Source of the DNA: Polynucleobacter sp. IMCC 30228
Lineage (GTDB): Bacteria; Pseudomonadota; Gammaproteobacteria; Burkholderiales; Burkholderiaceae
Reading direction: 5' to 3'
Length of the DNA stretch: 64,000 nucleotides
Assembly: GCF_021395205.1 (NCBI RefSeq)
Contig: NZ_JAJVCS010000005.1
Location: 242,901 to 306,900 of the forward strand
The notes under the pieces: model-generated
What the model saw: only the letters and a program-made list of their open reading frames with translations
Told to the model about the DNA's origin: nothing
The model's database searches: none
Made by a program: the position numbers and the translations under genes
In this document: positions 8,985 through 17,217 of the stretch, piece after piece
Layout: each line of letters opens with the position of its first letter
Numbering within the stretch: position 1 is the first letter of the stretch

Positions 8985-10256
8985 ATGTTATTTAATGAAC
9001 TTGCTTTATCTGCTCCCATTTTGCGCGCGGTACAAGAAGAAGGCTATACAACGCCTACCCCAATTCAAATTCAATCAATTCCAGCTGTCTTAAAAGGCGG
9101 CGATTTGCTGGCGGCAGCTCAAACAGGCACAGGAAAAACTGCAGGCTTTACCTTACCTATTTTGCAAAGACTGATGGATTCAAAGCTACCTCAAGCGAGC
9201 GTACGGCGTCAAATCCGAGTTTTAATTTTGACTCCAACGCGTGAGCTTGCGGCGCAAGTACAGCAATCTGTTTTAACTTATGGCAAATACACTGGACTGA
9301 AATCAGCGGTTATTTTTGGTGGTGTCGGTGCTAATCCACAAATTAATGCAATCAAGAATGGCCTCGATATTTTAGTGGCTACGCCTGGTCGCTTAATCGA
9401 TTTAATGGGACAAGGTCATATCTCACTAAAGGCAATAGAAATTTTTGTTTTAGATGAAGCGGATCGCATGTTAGACATGGGATTTTTACCCGATATTAAA
9501 CGCATTTTGGCAACCTTACCAAAAGCACGTCAGAACCTATTATTTTCTGCTACATTTTCAACCGAAATTAAAGCGCTAGCCAATACCTTACTAAAGTCGC
9601 CAGCCTTAATTGAAGTTGCCCGCAGTAATAGTACCCACGAAGCGATTACGCAAAAAATTTATCCAGTCGATAAAAATAAAAAACAGGCGCTATTAGCCCA
9701 CCTCATTAAAGCGAATGATTGGCAGCAGGTGCTAGTCTTTACGCGGACAAAACATGGTGCTAACAAGCTCGTCACGCAGCTTGAGAAAGATGGCATTACT
9801 TGCATGGCTATTCATGGAAATAAAAGTCAATCCGCCCGCACTAAAGCTTTGGCTGATTTTAAGTCTGGAAAAATTACTGCTTTAGTAGCAACTGATATAG
9901 CAGCAAGGGGTATTGATATTGATCAACTGCCCCATGTAGTTAATTACGATTTACCCAATGTTCCTGAAGATTATGTCCATCGAGTAGGGAGAACGGGCCG
10001 CGCTGGCTCGAATGGGGTGGCGATTTCATTAGTTTGTATCGATGAATTGGGGCTGCTAAAAGATATCGAGAAATTAACAAAACAAACTATTCCGCAAGAA
10101 ATTATTACAGGCTTTGAAGTTGATCCCAGTATTGGTGTGCAGCCCATAAAGGCTACGCGCCAAGCGAGACCTCAAGCCAAAGCGAAGCCTAAAAATTCAT
10201 CTAACTCGCAGATCACCCAATCAAAAGGACGGCAAAAAAGGCCGACATCGAGATAA
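8985..10256 (+). CDS. rhlE: DEAD-box ATP-dependent RNA helicase, RhlE type
   Basis: RNA helicase for ribosome assembly or RNA turnover. All core motifs are visible in order: Q motif [11 protein letters not shown] (~20-30), motif I AQTGTGKT (~43-50), PTRELA (~86-91), TPGR (~134-137), DEAD (~156-159), SAT (~187-189), the domain 2 motifs around [11 protein letters not shown], and motif [12 protein letters not shown] (~332-341). After the core, a basic Gln/Lys-rich tail of ~50 residues ([13 protein letters not shown] and onward) matches the short RNA-binding tails of RhlE rather than the longer domains of DbpA or CsdA. It starts 51 bp after the phosphatase-like gene. It ends 5 bp before the FNR-type box that governs the next gene. 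Confidence 0.88.
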   Translation: MLFNELALSAPILRAVQEEGYTTPTPIQIQSIPAVLKGGDLLAAAQTGTGKTAGFTLPILQRLMDSKLPQASVRRQIRVLILTPTRELAAQVQQSVLTYGKYTGLKSAVIFGGVGANPQINAIKNGLDILVATPGRLIDLMGQGHISLKAIEIFVLDEADRMLDMGFLPDIKRILATLPKARQNLLFSATFSTEIKALANTLLKSPALIEVARSNSTHEAITQKIYPVDKNKKQALLAHLIKANDWQQVLVFTRTKHGANKLVTQLEKDGITCMAIHGNKSQSARTKALADFKSGKITALVATDIAARGIDIDQLPHVVNYDLPNVPEDYVHRVGRTGRAGSNGVAISLVCIDELGLLKDIEKLTKQTIPQEIITGFEVDPSIGVQPIKATRQARPQAKAKPKNSSNSQITQSKGRQKRPTSR

Positions 10257-10261
10257 GAATT

Positions 10262-10275
10262 TTGATTTAAATCAA
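10262..10275. promoter_or_regulatory. FNR/ANR-type operator upstream of hemN
   Basis: TTGATTTAAATCAA is a perfect match to the FNR/ANR/DNR consensus TTGAT-N4-ATCAA and a perfect palindrome. Its centre (10268.5) is 42.5 bp before the hemN start codon. If FNR acts at the usual -41.5, transcription would start at about 10310 and the message would be almost leaderless; a TACAAA at 10298-10303 could serve as the -10. Oxygen-independent hemN genes are classic FNR targets. Confidence 0.85.
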
Positions 10276-10310
10276 AATCACCCCACTCTTATTCTGCTAC
10301 AAAGAATGGG

Positions 10311-11747
10311 ATGGACCAATTAATAACAGCTTCTCATCAAGTAGTTGGCTTAGCTAGTGCGAGAACTAGTTTATTAGAGCCTGCGCTATTAAAAAAATTT
10401 GATATTAATGGGCCGCGCTACACCTCATATCCTAGTGCCGATCGTTTCCATAAAGATTTTACTGAGGTTGATTATCGTTTAGCATTAAAGCGAATTTCAT
10501 TAAACGAGCAGACTTTTTCGCTCTATATGCATTTACCATTTTGTCCTAATATTTGCTATTACTGTGCTTGTAACAAAATTATTACGAAGGATCATGGGCG
10601 TAGCGCTAAGTACATTAAATATCTAGCCAAAGAAATGGCTGCTGTTTGTGAGGCGATGGAGCTGGCTCCCGAGCAAAAATTACCTATTAGTCAACTGCAT
10701 TGGGGCGGTGGCACACCGACCTTTTTGTCTCACTCTGAAATGCGGGAATTAATGACCTCGATTAAAAACCATTTTGAATTTCAGCAAAACGGGGAATACT
10801 CAATTGAAATTGATCCGCGTCGAGTAACTGAAGCCGATATTAAATTGCTTGCTGAGTTAGGCTTTAACCGCATTAGTCTGGGAGTGCAAGATTTCAATCC
10901 CGAGGTTCAGCAGGCAATTCATCGGCTTCAAACCCTAGAAGAGACTCAGTCAGTGCTGAATTGGTCGCGTAAATATGGCTTTACTTCGCGTAGTGTTGAT
11001 TTGATTTATGGCCTGCCAAAGCAAACGCCTGCCAGTTTTGAAGCAACAGTGCAAGCCGTAATCGCGCTGAATCCAGAGCGCATATCAGTTTATAGTTATG
11101 CCCATTTACCGCATATTTTTAAGCCGCAACGCCGTATTGTCGCAGGTGATTTACCGAATGCGGTAGATAAACTGCAAATTTTGTCGAGCACCATTGACCA
11201 GTTAATGCAAGCAGGTTATATCTTTATTGGCATGGATCATTTCGCCAAACCGAATGATGAGCTAGCAATCGCGCAAAAAGAAGGTCGTTTACATCGTAAT
11301 TTCCAGGGCTACTCTACACAAGCCGAGTGCAATATGTTGGCATTTGGAGTAACAGCTATAGGTAAAGTTGACGATTGCTATGTTCAGAGCGTAAGAACTT
11401 TAGATGAGTATTACGCTTTGCTTGATCAACATCGCCTGCCTACATTGCGGGGCATGCGTTTATCCGAAGATGATATAGTGCGACGCGATTTAATTGGGCA
11501 ACTCATGTGCCACTTTAAGATCGATGCTAGTCAATTTTCGCAAAAACATGCAATTGATTTCGACACGTATTTTGTCAATGAAGAGTCCGACCTAAATTAT
11601 CTCGAAGATTCTGGTTTAATTGAATGGCATGGCGATTCTTTAATGGTGCCCATGAGCGGGCGCTTATTGGTACGGCGGGTGGCAATGGCTTTCGATCGAC
11701 ATTTGCGTGAATCCCTGACCATGGGGTCCTATTCAAAAGTAGTCTGA
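10311..11747 (+). CDS. hemN: Oxygen-independent coproporphyrinogen III dehydrogenase
   Basis: Radical SAM enzyme that decarboxylates coproporphyrinogen III to protoporphyrinogen IX without oxygen, in heme (and bacteriochlorophyll) synthesis. The family opening GPRYTSYPSADRFH (~residues 34-47) is followed by the radical SAM cluster CPNICYYCACNK (Cys ~78-87), the extra Cys typical of true HemN. LHWGGGTPTFL, the SAM-binding GGGTP, lies near 134. The HemN C-terminal domain with FQGYSTQAECNMLAFG is present, which separates it from HemW. Length 478 is normal for HemN. The N-terminus runs ~14 residues longer than E. coli HemN, but no later start is in frame. A perfect FNR box lies upstream. The convergent acsF gene ends 2 bp away. 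Confidence 0.93.
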   Translation: MDQLITASHQVVGLASARTSLLEPALLKKFDINGPRYTSYPSADRFHKDFTEVDYRLALKRISLNEQTFSLYMHLPFCPNICYYCACNKIITKDHGRSAKYIKYLAKEMAAVCEAMELAPEQKLPISQLHWGGGTPTFLSHSEMRELMTSIKNHFEFQQNGEYSIEIDPRRVTEADIKLLAELGFNRISLGVQDFNPEVQQAIHRLQTLEETQSVLNWSRKYGFTSRSVDLIYGLPKQTPASFEATVQAVIALNPERISVYSYAHLPHIFKPQRRIVAGDLPNAVDKLQILSSTIDQLMQAGYIFIGMDHFAKPNDELAIAQKEGRLHRNFQGYSTQAECNMLAFGVTAIGKVDDCYVQSVRTLDEYYALLDQHRLPTLRGMRLSEDDIVRRDLIGQLMCHFKIDASQFSQKHAIDFDTYFVNEESDLNYLEDSGLIEWHGDSLMVPMSGRLLVRRVAMAFDRHLRESLTMGSYSKVV

Positions 11748-11749
11748 AA

Positions 11750-12826
11750 TTACCAGGCTGCCGCTATCCGAATTTGCTGAGGTAGATTATGACGTTTCAC
11801 TGGAATGAAATACATGCCAACGAAGGTCATAAAGCCCGCTAACCCATATCCACCTCGCTGGAGATATGCGTAGATCCCTCCCTTTTCCCGTGCCGCATAA
11901 TATTTTTCAGCAATGCGAAATAGTTGATTCATCCCTTGGCGAAATGCAGGACTATCAATATCCAAAGAGATCGGAAATACTTGTTTCGAAATTTCACTAG
12001 TAATTTTAAATACTGCGTAATCGTACTGAGTAGGATCAAGCCCCATTGCATGTTTTAGTGCAGGGCGCGTGTGATCGCGGACATACATCGTGGCATATAC
12101 CGCCAATAAAAAGAAGCGAATGAATAATAAATTAGTACCTTGCAATAATTTTGGATCAGCACGCATGATGAGGGCAAATGATTCGCCATGACGGAATTCA
12201 TCATTGCACCAGCGTTCAAACCAGCGAAAAATAGGGTGAAAGCGTTTATCTGGAGTTTTTTCTAGTTGCCTAAAGATCGTAATGTAACGCGCATACCCAA
12301 TTTTTTCAGATAGATATGTTGCATACAATATATATTTCGGCTTAAAGTAGGTATAAGCTTTATTTTTCTTTAATTCGCTTAGATTTACACCTAAATCAAA
12401 ATCTTTAAGTGACGAATTGATAAAGCTTGCATGACGTGATTCATCGCGCACTAAATACGCCATTAATTGTTTAATATCGGGGTTATCAACATGATTGCGA
12501 ATCTCGTTATACAGCACGCAGCCAGAAAATTCTGAGGTTAGGGACGTTACCAGAAAATCAAGAAATTCACGCCTTAATTCGGGATTAAGTTGGGGAACTA
12601 ATCGAGCAACTTCGGCGACAAACTGCTCATCGCGCTGAAAATGATCTTGATTATTGTCACCTTCATATTCTTTCATCATCATGTCCCACTCTGCTCGAAC
12701 GGGTTCGATATTCAGCCTATCCATATACGCATAGTCGGTCTTATAAAAACGAGGGCTAATTAAGTTATTCACCTCCGCCCTTCGGGCGGCGTCAGCTGCC
12801 GATTCAATTTCTTTTACAGTTTGCAT
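11750..12826 (-). CDS. acsF: Aerobic Mg-protoporphyrin IX monomethyl ester (oxidative) cyclase AcsF
   Basis: Carboxylate-bridged di-iron enzyme that closes ring E of (bacterio)chlorophyll using O2. It is full length (358 residues), and the di-iron ligand pattern is intact: E99 in LTSEFSG, LYNEI (E108), DESRH (E129, H132), and a second NDEFRH (E210, H213). The intervening [23 protein letters not shown] region and the C-terminal [15 protein letters not shown] match AcsF of purple betaproteobacteria closely in my recollection. It stands alone, flanked by hemN and divergent from the aor operon, with no other bch, crt or puf gene in the window. The start at 12826 lies 58 bp from an FNR-like box. 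A non-photosynthetic role cannot be excluded, but the key residues argue for an active enzyme. Confidence 0.9.
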   Translation of the reverse strand: MQTVKEIESAADAARRAEVNNLISPRFYKTDYAYMDRLNIEPVRAEWDMMMKEYEGDNNQDHFQRDEQFVAEVARLVPQLNPELRREFLDFLVTSLTSEFSGCVLYNEIRNHVDNPDIKQLMAYLVRDESRHASFINSSLKDFDLGVNLSELKKNKAYTYFKPKYILYATYLSEKIGYARYITIFRQLEKTPDKRFHPIFRWFERWCNDEFRHGESFALIMRADPKLLQGTNLLFIRFFLLAVYATMYVRDHTRPALKHAMGLDPTQYDYAVFKITSEISKQVFPISLDIDSPAFRQGMNQLFRIAEKYYAAREKGGIYAYLQRGGYGLAGFMTFVGMYFIPVKRHNLPQQIRIAAAW

Positions 12827-12883
12827 GTCTTCCTAGCTACTAAGGACGAGGTTTTAATGTAGCTAATACGCTATTGAAGGCGT

Positions 12884-12897
12884 TTGATGTAGGTCAA
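12884..12897. promoter_or_regulatory. FNR/ANR-like box between acsF and the aor operon
   Basis: TTGATGTAGGTCAA matches TTGAT-N4-ATCAA at nine of the ten defined positions (G for A in the right half-site). Its centre is 64 bp from the acsF start and 113 bp from the aorA start. Placed at -41.5 it would fit an acsF transcript with a leader of about 22 nt. An effect on either or both divergent genes is possible. Confidence 0.6.
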
Positions 12898-13003
12898 AAA
12901 GATAGGGCTTGTTTTACTAGGGTTACTACTAGCTTCCCATTTGTTTTATATTGGCAGAATATTGCATATATAGCTTATTTTTCAAATAAACAAGGGATTA
13001 GAA

Positions 13004-13480
13004 ATGCAAAAGTCTTTACTGATTAATGCTGATAAATGCACGGGTTGCCTCCAGTGTGAAATGGCCTGTAGTTATGAACATTATGGGATCTTTAATCCTT
13101 CTAAATCCCGCATTCGGGTCTTTGATTTTCACAACACTGGGGTAAAGGTACCCTATACCTGTACTCAATGCGATGAGGCATGGTGTTTAAAGGCTTGCCC
13201 GGTAGATGCCATTTCCATTGATCTAGTAACGGGCGCAAAAGTAGTCTCTGAGGACACCTGTGTGGGCTGCAAAGTTTGCACAATTGCTTGTCCTTTTGGC
13301 ACGATTAATTATGTGCAGGATACTGGTAAGGTACAAAAGTGTGACTTGTGTTCTGGTGACCCAGCTTGCGCTACAGCGTGTCCAACCGAAGCTATTACTT
13401 ATGTAGATGCCGATTGGACAGGGCTCGATCGCATGCGCGCATGGGCCGATAAGCTTGGCAATCAAGCTAGTACTAACTAA
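13004..13480 (+). CDS. aorA: Aldehyde oxidoreductase polyferredoxin subunit (AorA type)
   Basis: A 158-residue electron-transfer protein with four [4Fe-4S] motifs: CTGCLQCEMAC (~13-23), CTQCDEAWCLKACP (~53-66), CVGCKVCTIACP (~87-98) and CDLCSGDPACATACP (~113-127). Sixteen Cys are in the right spacing. In Aromatoleum aromaticum the equivalent small subunit joins the tungsten subunit and stacks into electron-conducting filaments that end at the FAD subunit. Here the gene comes first in the operon, 20 bp before the catalytic gene. The N-terminal LLINADKCTGC is typical. The upstream region holds an FNR-like box; a TGGCAG-TTGCAT pair at 12952-12967 has spacing one base too short for sigma54. Confidence 0.85.
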   Translation: MQKSLLINADKCTGCLQCEMACSYEHYGIFNPSKSRIRVFDFHNTGVKVPYTCTQCDEAWCLKACPVDAISIDLVTGAKVVSEDTCVGCKVCTIACPFGTINYVQDTGKVQKCDLCSGDPACATACPTEAITYVDADWTGLDRMRAWADKLGNQASTN

Positions 13481-13500
13481 TTATTGAATAGGAAAATACT

Positions 13501-15348
13501 ATGTCTTGGGCTGGGAAACTACTACGCGTTAATTTAACTAAAGGCACTTGCAAGTCTGAGCCTTTGAATATGGAGTGGGCTAAAACCTATTTAGGTTCAC
13601 GGGGCTTAGCCACAAAATATTTTGTCGATGAAGTTGATCCGAAGGTCGATCCTTTATCAGCTGAAAATAAAATTATTTGGGCAACTGGGCCGTTAACAGG
13701 CACCATGGCCTCTACTGGTGGGCGTTTTACGGTGGTTACCAAGGGTCCTTTAACTGGTGCAATTGCTTGTTCTAATTCAGGCGGGTATTTAGGTGCTGAA
13801 TTAAAAATGGCTGGTTGGGACATGGTTATTTTTGAAGGCAAGTCGCCTAAGCCTGTCTACTTATATATCGAAGATGATCGCGCTGAATTAGTAGACGCAG
13901 GTGATTTGTGGGGCAAGACGGTTTGGGAAACCGAGCCAGCGATCAAAATTAAACATCAAGATCCCCAAATTCGGGTTTCCTGCATTGGGCGTGCTGGTGA
14001 AAATCAAGTGTATTTTGCCGCTATCGTCAATGACTTACATCGCGCTGCAGGCCGCTCTGGCGTTGGCGCTGTGATGGGTAGCAAGAATTTGAAAGCGCTG
14101 GCAGTGCGTGGTACCAAAGGGGTTGGCAATATTAAAAACCCCAAAGCCTTTATGGCGGCAGTAAATGCTGGTAAAGCGGTTTTAGCCGGGCACGCTGTAA
14201 CCGGCCAAGGTTTACCGACTTATGGCACCCAAGTATTAATGAATGTAATTAATGAGGTGGGAGCCCTACCAACTCGTAATCATCAAGATGTGCAATTTGA
14301 AGGCGCAAAAGATATTTCAGCTGAAGCGATGGCAGTTGAACGTGACTCAGATGGAAAATCACATTTGGTAACAACTCAAGCTTGCTTTGCGTGCACGATT
14401 GCCTGTGGTCGTATTTCGCAAATAGATGAATCTCATTTCACGATTGAAAATAAACCGCAATATAAGAATACCTCGGGCGGCCTTGAATATGAGGCTGCCT
14501 GGGCTTTGGGCGCAGCTAATGGTGTCAATGATCTTGAGGCTTTGCAGTATGCCAATATGATTTGTAATGAAGACGGTTTTGACCCGATTACTTTTGGTGC
14601 TACAGTTGGCGCAGTGATGGAAATGTATGAAATGGGGGTCTTGACCAAAGAGCAACTTGGTATTGAAGCGCCTTTTGGTTCGGTCAAAGCACTTTGCCAC
14701 TTTGCTGAAATTACTGCGCAAGGAATTGGCTTTGGTAAAGAAATTGCCTTAGGTTCTGCTCGGCTGACAGCAAAATATGGCCAACCCGATTTATCGATGA
14801 GCGTCAAAGGGCAAGAGTTTCCCGCTTACGATGGGCGGGTGATTCAGGGTATTGGCTTGGCCTATGCCACTTCGAATCGGGGCGCATGTCATTTACGTGG
14901 TTACACTATCGCCTCTGAAGTTTTAGGCATTCCTGTTAAAACAGAGCCTGCTGATACGGATGGTAAGCCTGAGTTGGTAAAAGCCTTTCAAGATGCTACT
15001 GCTGCCTTTGATTCTGCTGGACTCTGTATTTTTACTAGCTTTGCTTGGACACTAGCCGATGTTGCGCCCCAACTTCAAGCAGCCTGTGGAGATGAATTTA
15101 CAGTTGAAAATTTAACTTTAATTGGCGAGCGAATTTGGAATATGGAGCGTGATTTTAATAATCGTGCTGGCTTTACTAGTAAAGACGATAAGCTACCCAA
15201 GCGTTTAATGTCTGAAGCTGCAAAAACTGGACCTGGTAAGGGTTCAGTCAGCGGCTTGGGCAAGATGTTACCGCAGTATTACAAGATTCGTGGCTGGGAT
15301 AGCGATGGGCAAATTAATGCCGATACTCGCAAGCGTTTAGGTCTTTAA
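13501..15348 (+). CDS. aorB: Tungsten-containing aldehyde ferredoxin oxidoreductase catalytic subunit
   Basis: Oxidises aldehydes to carboxylic acids, and in related enzymes also reduces acids with H2 or ferredoxin, at a bis-tungstopterin site. At 615 residues it has the full AFOR length. The N-terminal GxLLRVNLTKG and GSRGLATKYF (~7-40) and the pterin-binding TGPLTGTMASTGGRF (62-76) are conserved. The proximal [4Fe-4S] is held by C295, C298 and C302 (CFACTIAC), with the distal ligand C509 in DSAGLC. No signal peptide is present, so it is cytoplasmic. It lies between the polyferredoxin and FAD subunit genes with gaps of 20 and 8 bp. The MoaD-like gene two positions downstream probably helps make the pterin cofactor. 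Substrate range cannot be read from the sequence. Confidence 0.92.
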   Translation: MSWAGKLLRVNLTKGTCKSEPLNMEWAKTYLGSRGLATKYFVDEVDPKVDPLSAENKIIWATGPLTGTMASTGGRFTVVTKGPLTGAIACSNSGGYLGAELKMAGWDMVIFEGKSPKPVYLYIEDDRAELVDAGDLWGKTVWETEPAIKIKHQDPQIRVSCIGRAGENQVYFAAIVNDLHRAAGRSGVGAVMGSKNLKALAVRGTKGVGNIKNPKAFMAAVNAGKAVLAGHAVTGQGLPTYGTQVLMNVINEVGALPTRNHQDVQFEGAKDISAEAMAVERDSDGKSHLVTTQACFACTIACGRISQIDESHFTIENKPQYKNTSGGLEYEAAWALGAANGVNDLEALQYANMICNEDGFDPITFGATVGAVMEMYEMGVLTKEQLGIEAPFGSVKALCHFAEITAQGIGFGKEIALGSARLTAKYGQPDLSMSVKGQEFPAYDGRVIQGIGLAYATSNRGACHLRGYTIASEVLGIPVKTEPADTDGKPELVKAFQDATAAFDSAGLCIFTSFAWTLADVAPQLQAACGDEFTVENLTLIGERIWNMERDFNNRAGFTSKDDKLPKRLMSEAAKTGPGKGSVSGLGKMLPQYYKIRGWDSDGQINADTRKRLGL

Positions 15349-15356
15349 GTAGCCCC

Positions 15357-16616
15357 ATGAAGCATGTCATTATTGGCAATGGGCCAGCTGGCGTAATTGC
15401 AGCAGAGACAATTCGCAAGCGTTGTCCTGCGGACGAGATTATCCTAATTGGTGATGAGCTCTCGCCACCATATTCTCGCATGGCAATTCCTTATTTATTG
15501 GTTGGCAATATTGACGAATCGGGAACGTATTTGCGGAAAACTGCCAATCATTTTGAACGGCTCAAAATACAGCAAGTACAGGGCAGAGTGCTTTCACTCG
15601 ACGCCAAAAGTAAATCACTGCAAGTTGAAGAAGGTAATAAAAAAACACAAAAAATTAATTTTGATAAGTTGCTGATTGCCACTGGCTCAGTGCCTGTGCT
15701 ACCGCCTGTACCTGGTATTGACCTTCCAGGGGTTCACCATTGTTGGACACTAGAGGATGCACGGGCGATTCATGCCTTAGCCAAGCCTGGGGCACGAGTA
15801 TTACAAATGGGCGCAGGTTTTATTGGTTGCATCATTCTAGAGGCATTGGCCAGTAGAGAAGTTGAACTAACCGTAGTTGAAATGGGAAACCGGATGGTGC
15901 CGCGCATGATGACGGAAATGGCGGGCGCTCTCATCAAAAAATGGGTGCAAGCTAAAGGTATCACCGTATTTACCGATACTAAGGTTGAGGCTATTACCCA
16001 AGGCAAAGCAGGTTTAGCCGTAAAACTTTCAAATGGACAGACACTTGAAGTTGATTTAGTGATCTCAGCAGCAGGCGTACGCCCGAACATTGCCTTTTTG
16101 AAAGACTCGGGACTAGACATCAAAACTGGAATTGTAGTAAATGAGCAAATGCAAAGTTCGATTGCCGATATTTATGCAGCGGGTGATGTAACTGAAAGTG
16201 TTGATTTTCTCACTGGTGAGCGCATGATTAATGCCATTCAACCTAATGCTGCTGAGCAAGCCGGAGTTGCTGCGATCAATATGACTGGAGGGATGGTGCA
16301 AAGTATTGGCACCTTGCAAGTGAATGTATTAGATACCCTCGGTTTAATTGCTTCTTCATTTGGCTTATGGTCAGGCGCTAAAGGCGGTGATCACGTAGAG
16401 CTTTGTGATCCCCAGCGTTTTAAATACCTGCGGTTAGAATTTTTAGGTGATGTTTTGATTGGCGCAACTAGCTTAGGGTTTACCGAGCATGTGGGAGTCT
16501 TGCGGGGCCTAATTCAAACGAAGCTTGCCTTAGGCGCCTGGAAAGAGACTTTACTAGAAGACCCCACCCAGCTAGTAGAGGCATATTTAGCTAAAGGACA
16601 AGCACAATCTGCTTGA
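15357..16616 (+). CDS. aorC: FAD/NAD-dependent subunit of the aldehyde oxidoreductase
   Basis: A 419-residue pyridine nucleotide-disulfide oxidoreductase-like flavoprotein, expected to link the polyferredoxin chain to NAD+. The FAD dinucleotide motif IIGNGPAGVIAAETIRK is at the N-terminus. A second Rossmann motif for NAD, MGAGFIGCIILEAL, is near 157-170. The C-terminal FAD motif IYAAGDVTES is near 278-287. There is no redox-active Cys pair, as expected for a ferredoxin:NAD type subunit. It starts 8 bp after the catalytic gene. In the Aromatoleum complex the matching subunit caps the filament and reduces NAD+ (or benzyl viologen in assays). It could also be called a nitrite reductase-like FAD protein, but the operon position decides. 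Confidence 0.85.
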   Translation: MKHVIIGNGPAGVIAAETIRKRCPADEIILIGDELSPPYSRMAIPYLLVGNIDESGTYLRKTANHFERLKIQQVQGRVLSLDAKSKSLQVEEGNKKTQKINFDKLLIATGSVPVLPPVPGIDLPGVHHCWTLEDARAIHALAKPGARVLQMGAGFIGCIILEALASREVELTVVEMGNRMVPRMMTEMAGALIKKWVQAKGITVFTDTKVEAITQGKAGLAVKLSNGQTLEVDLVISAAGVRPNIAFLKDSGLDIKTGIVVNEQMQSSIADIYAAGDVTESVDFLTGERMINAIQPNAAEQAGVAAINMTGGMVQSIGTLQVNVLDTLGLIASSFGLWSGAKGGDHVELCDPQRFKYLRLEFLGDVLIGATSLGFTEHVGVLRGLIQTKLALGAWKETLLEDPTQLVEAYLAKGQAQSA

Positions 16617-16634
16617 ATGAATTAAGCTTTACGT

Positions 16635-16889
16635 ATGCAAGTTACCCTCAAGCTTTTTGCCAGCCTCAATCGCTATTTGCCCGCCAATAAAATCAATACA
16701 ATTGAGGCGATTATTCAAGTGCCTGATGGATCTACAGTCAGTGAAGTGATGGACTTGCATCACATTCCTCATCCTCAAGCCCACTTAGTAATGATTAATG
16801 GTAAATATATTCCACCCCAAGAGCGACTCGGTTCAGTCTTGCAAGAAAATGATGCTTTAGCTATTTGCCCACCCGTTGCTGGCGGTTAA
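16635..16889 (+). CDS. MoaD/ThiS-family sulfur carrier, aor-linked
   Basis: An 84-residue ubiquitin-like sulfur carrier. The beta-grasp pattern (VTLKLFASLNRYLPA, then IIQVPDGSTVSEVMDL) leads to the required C-terminal Gly-Gly (PPVAGG), which would be adenylated and thiocarboxylated to donate sulfur for the pterin dithiolene. Location 18 bp after the FAD subunit argues for a dedicated tungstopterin role, like the aorD product of Aromatoleum. A general moaD elsewhere in the genome is likely. The similarity to ThiS means thiazole synthesis cannot be ruled out from the sequence alone. Confidence 0.8.
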   Translation: MQVTLKLFASLNRYLPANKINTIEAIIQVPDGSTVSEVMDLHHIPHPQAHLVMINGKYIPPQERLGSVLQENDALAICPPVAGG

Positions 16890-16897
16890 TTTTCAGT

Positions 16898-17203
16898 GTG
16901 ACTGTAATTCAAGTGCAAAGAGTGATGGGTTGTTCTGCCGATGATTTAATTCGCTGGCTACCAGATGCTTTGGGTGAGTTGCTACAATCAACTGCAGTAG
17001 CAATCGATAATAAAACGCATTATGAAGTTCCCGGCCCCAGATTATTGATTGCCGCCCACACAAAACCTTCCCAACAAATTGCCTTACTGAAAATTCCTGT
17101 GTTGGTGGTAAATTTTTCATTTGCAATGAACGCTTTTAATGCAGAGCAAGTAGCGCAGGTAATGGCTAAATTTGATTTATATACCCGTAGGGGTGGGGGT
17201 TAA
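16898..17203 (+). CDS. Small protein of unknown function, last gene of the aor operon
   Basis: The frame could be read from a TTG at 16865 inside the MoaD gene. The GTG at 16898, eight bases after that gene's stop, gives a more sensible 102-residue product; an ATG lies at 16925. No domain is recognised. The sequence has a central PGPRLLIAAHTKPSQQIALLKIPVLVV block and ends DLYTRRGGG, a Gly-rich end that recalls processed sulfur-carrier tails, although this protein does not otherwise look ubiquitin-like. Being cotranscribed with aorABC and the MoaD gene, it is a candidate cofactor-maturation or assembly factor. It ends 14 bp before the convergent DUF3443 gene. Confidence 0.55.
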   Translation: MTVIQVQRVMGCSADDLIRWLPDALGELLQSTAVAIDNKTHYEVPGPRLLIAAHTKPSQQIALLKIPVLVVNFSFAMNAFNAEQVAQVMAKFDLYTRRGGG

Positions 17204-17217
17204 GGCTAAAAGAATAG

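Noticed and set aside
12952..12967. TGGCAG...TTGCAT resembling a sigma54 promoter before aorA
   Set aside because: Only nine bases separate GG and GC; sigma54 needs ten. The motif is also incomplete (TGGCAG, not TGGCAC).
13587..15263. Several minus-strand open frames opposite aorB
   Set aside because: No domains or start signals; aorB has full-length motif support.
16865..16897. TTG start for the last aor gene
   Set aside because: It lies inside the MoaD-like gene and adds residues with no support; the GTG at 16898 just after that gene's stop is better.
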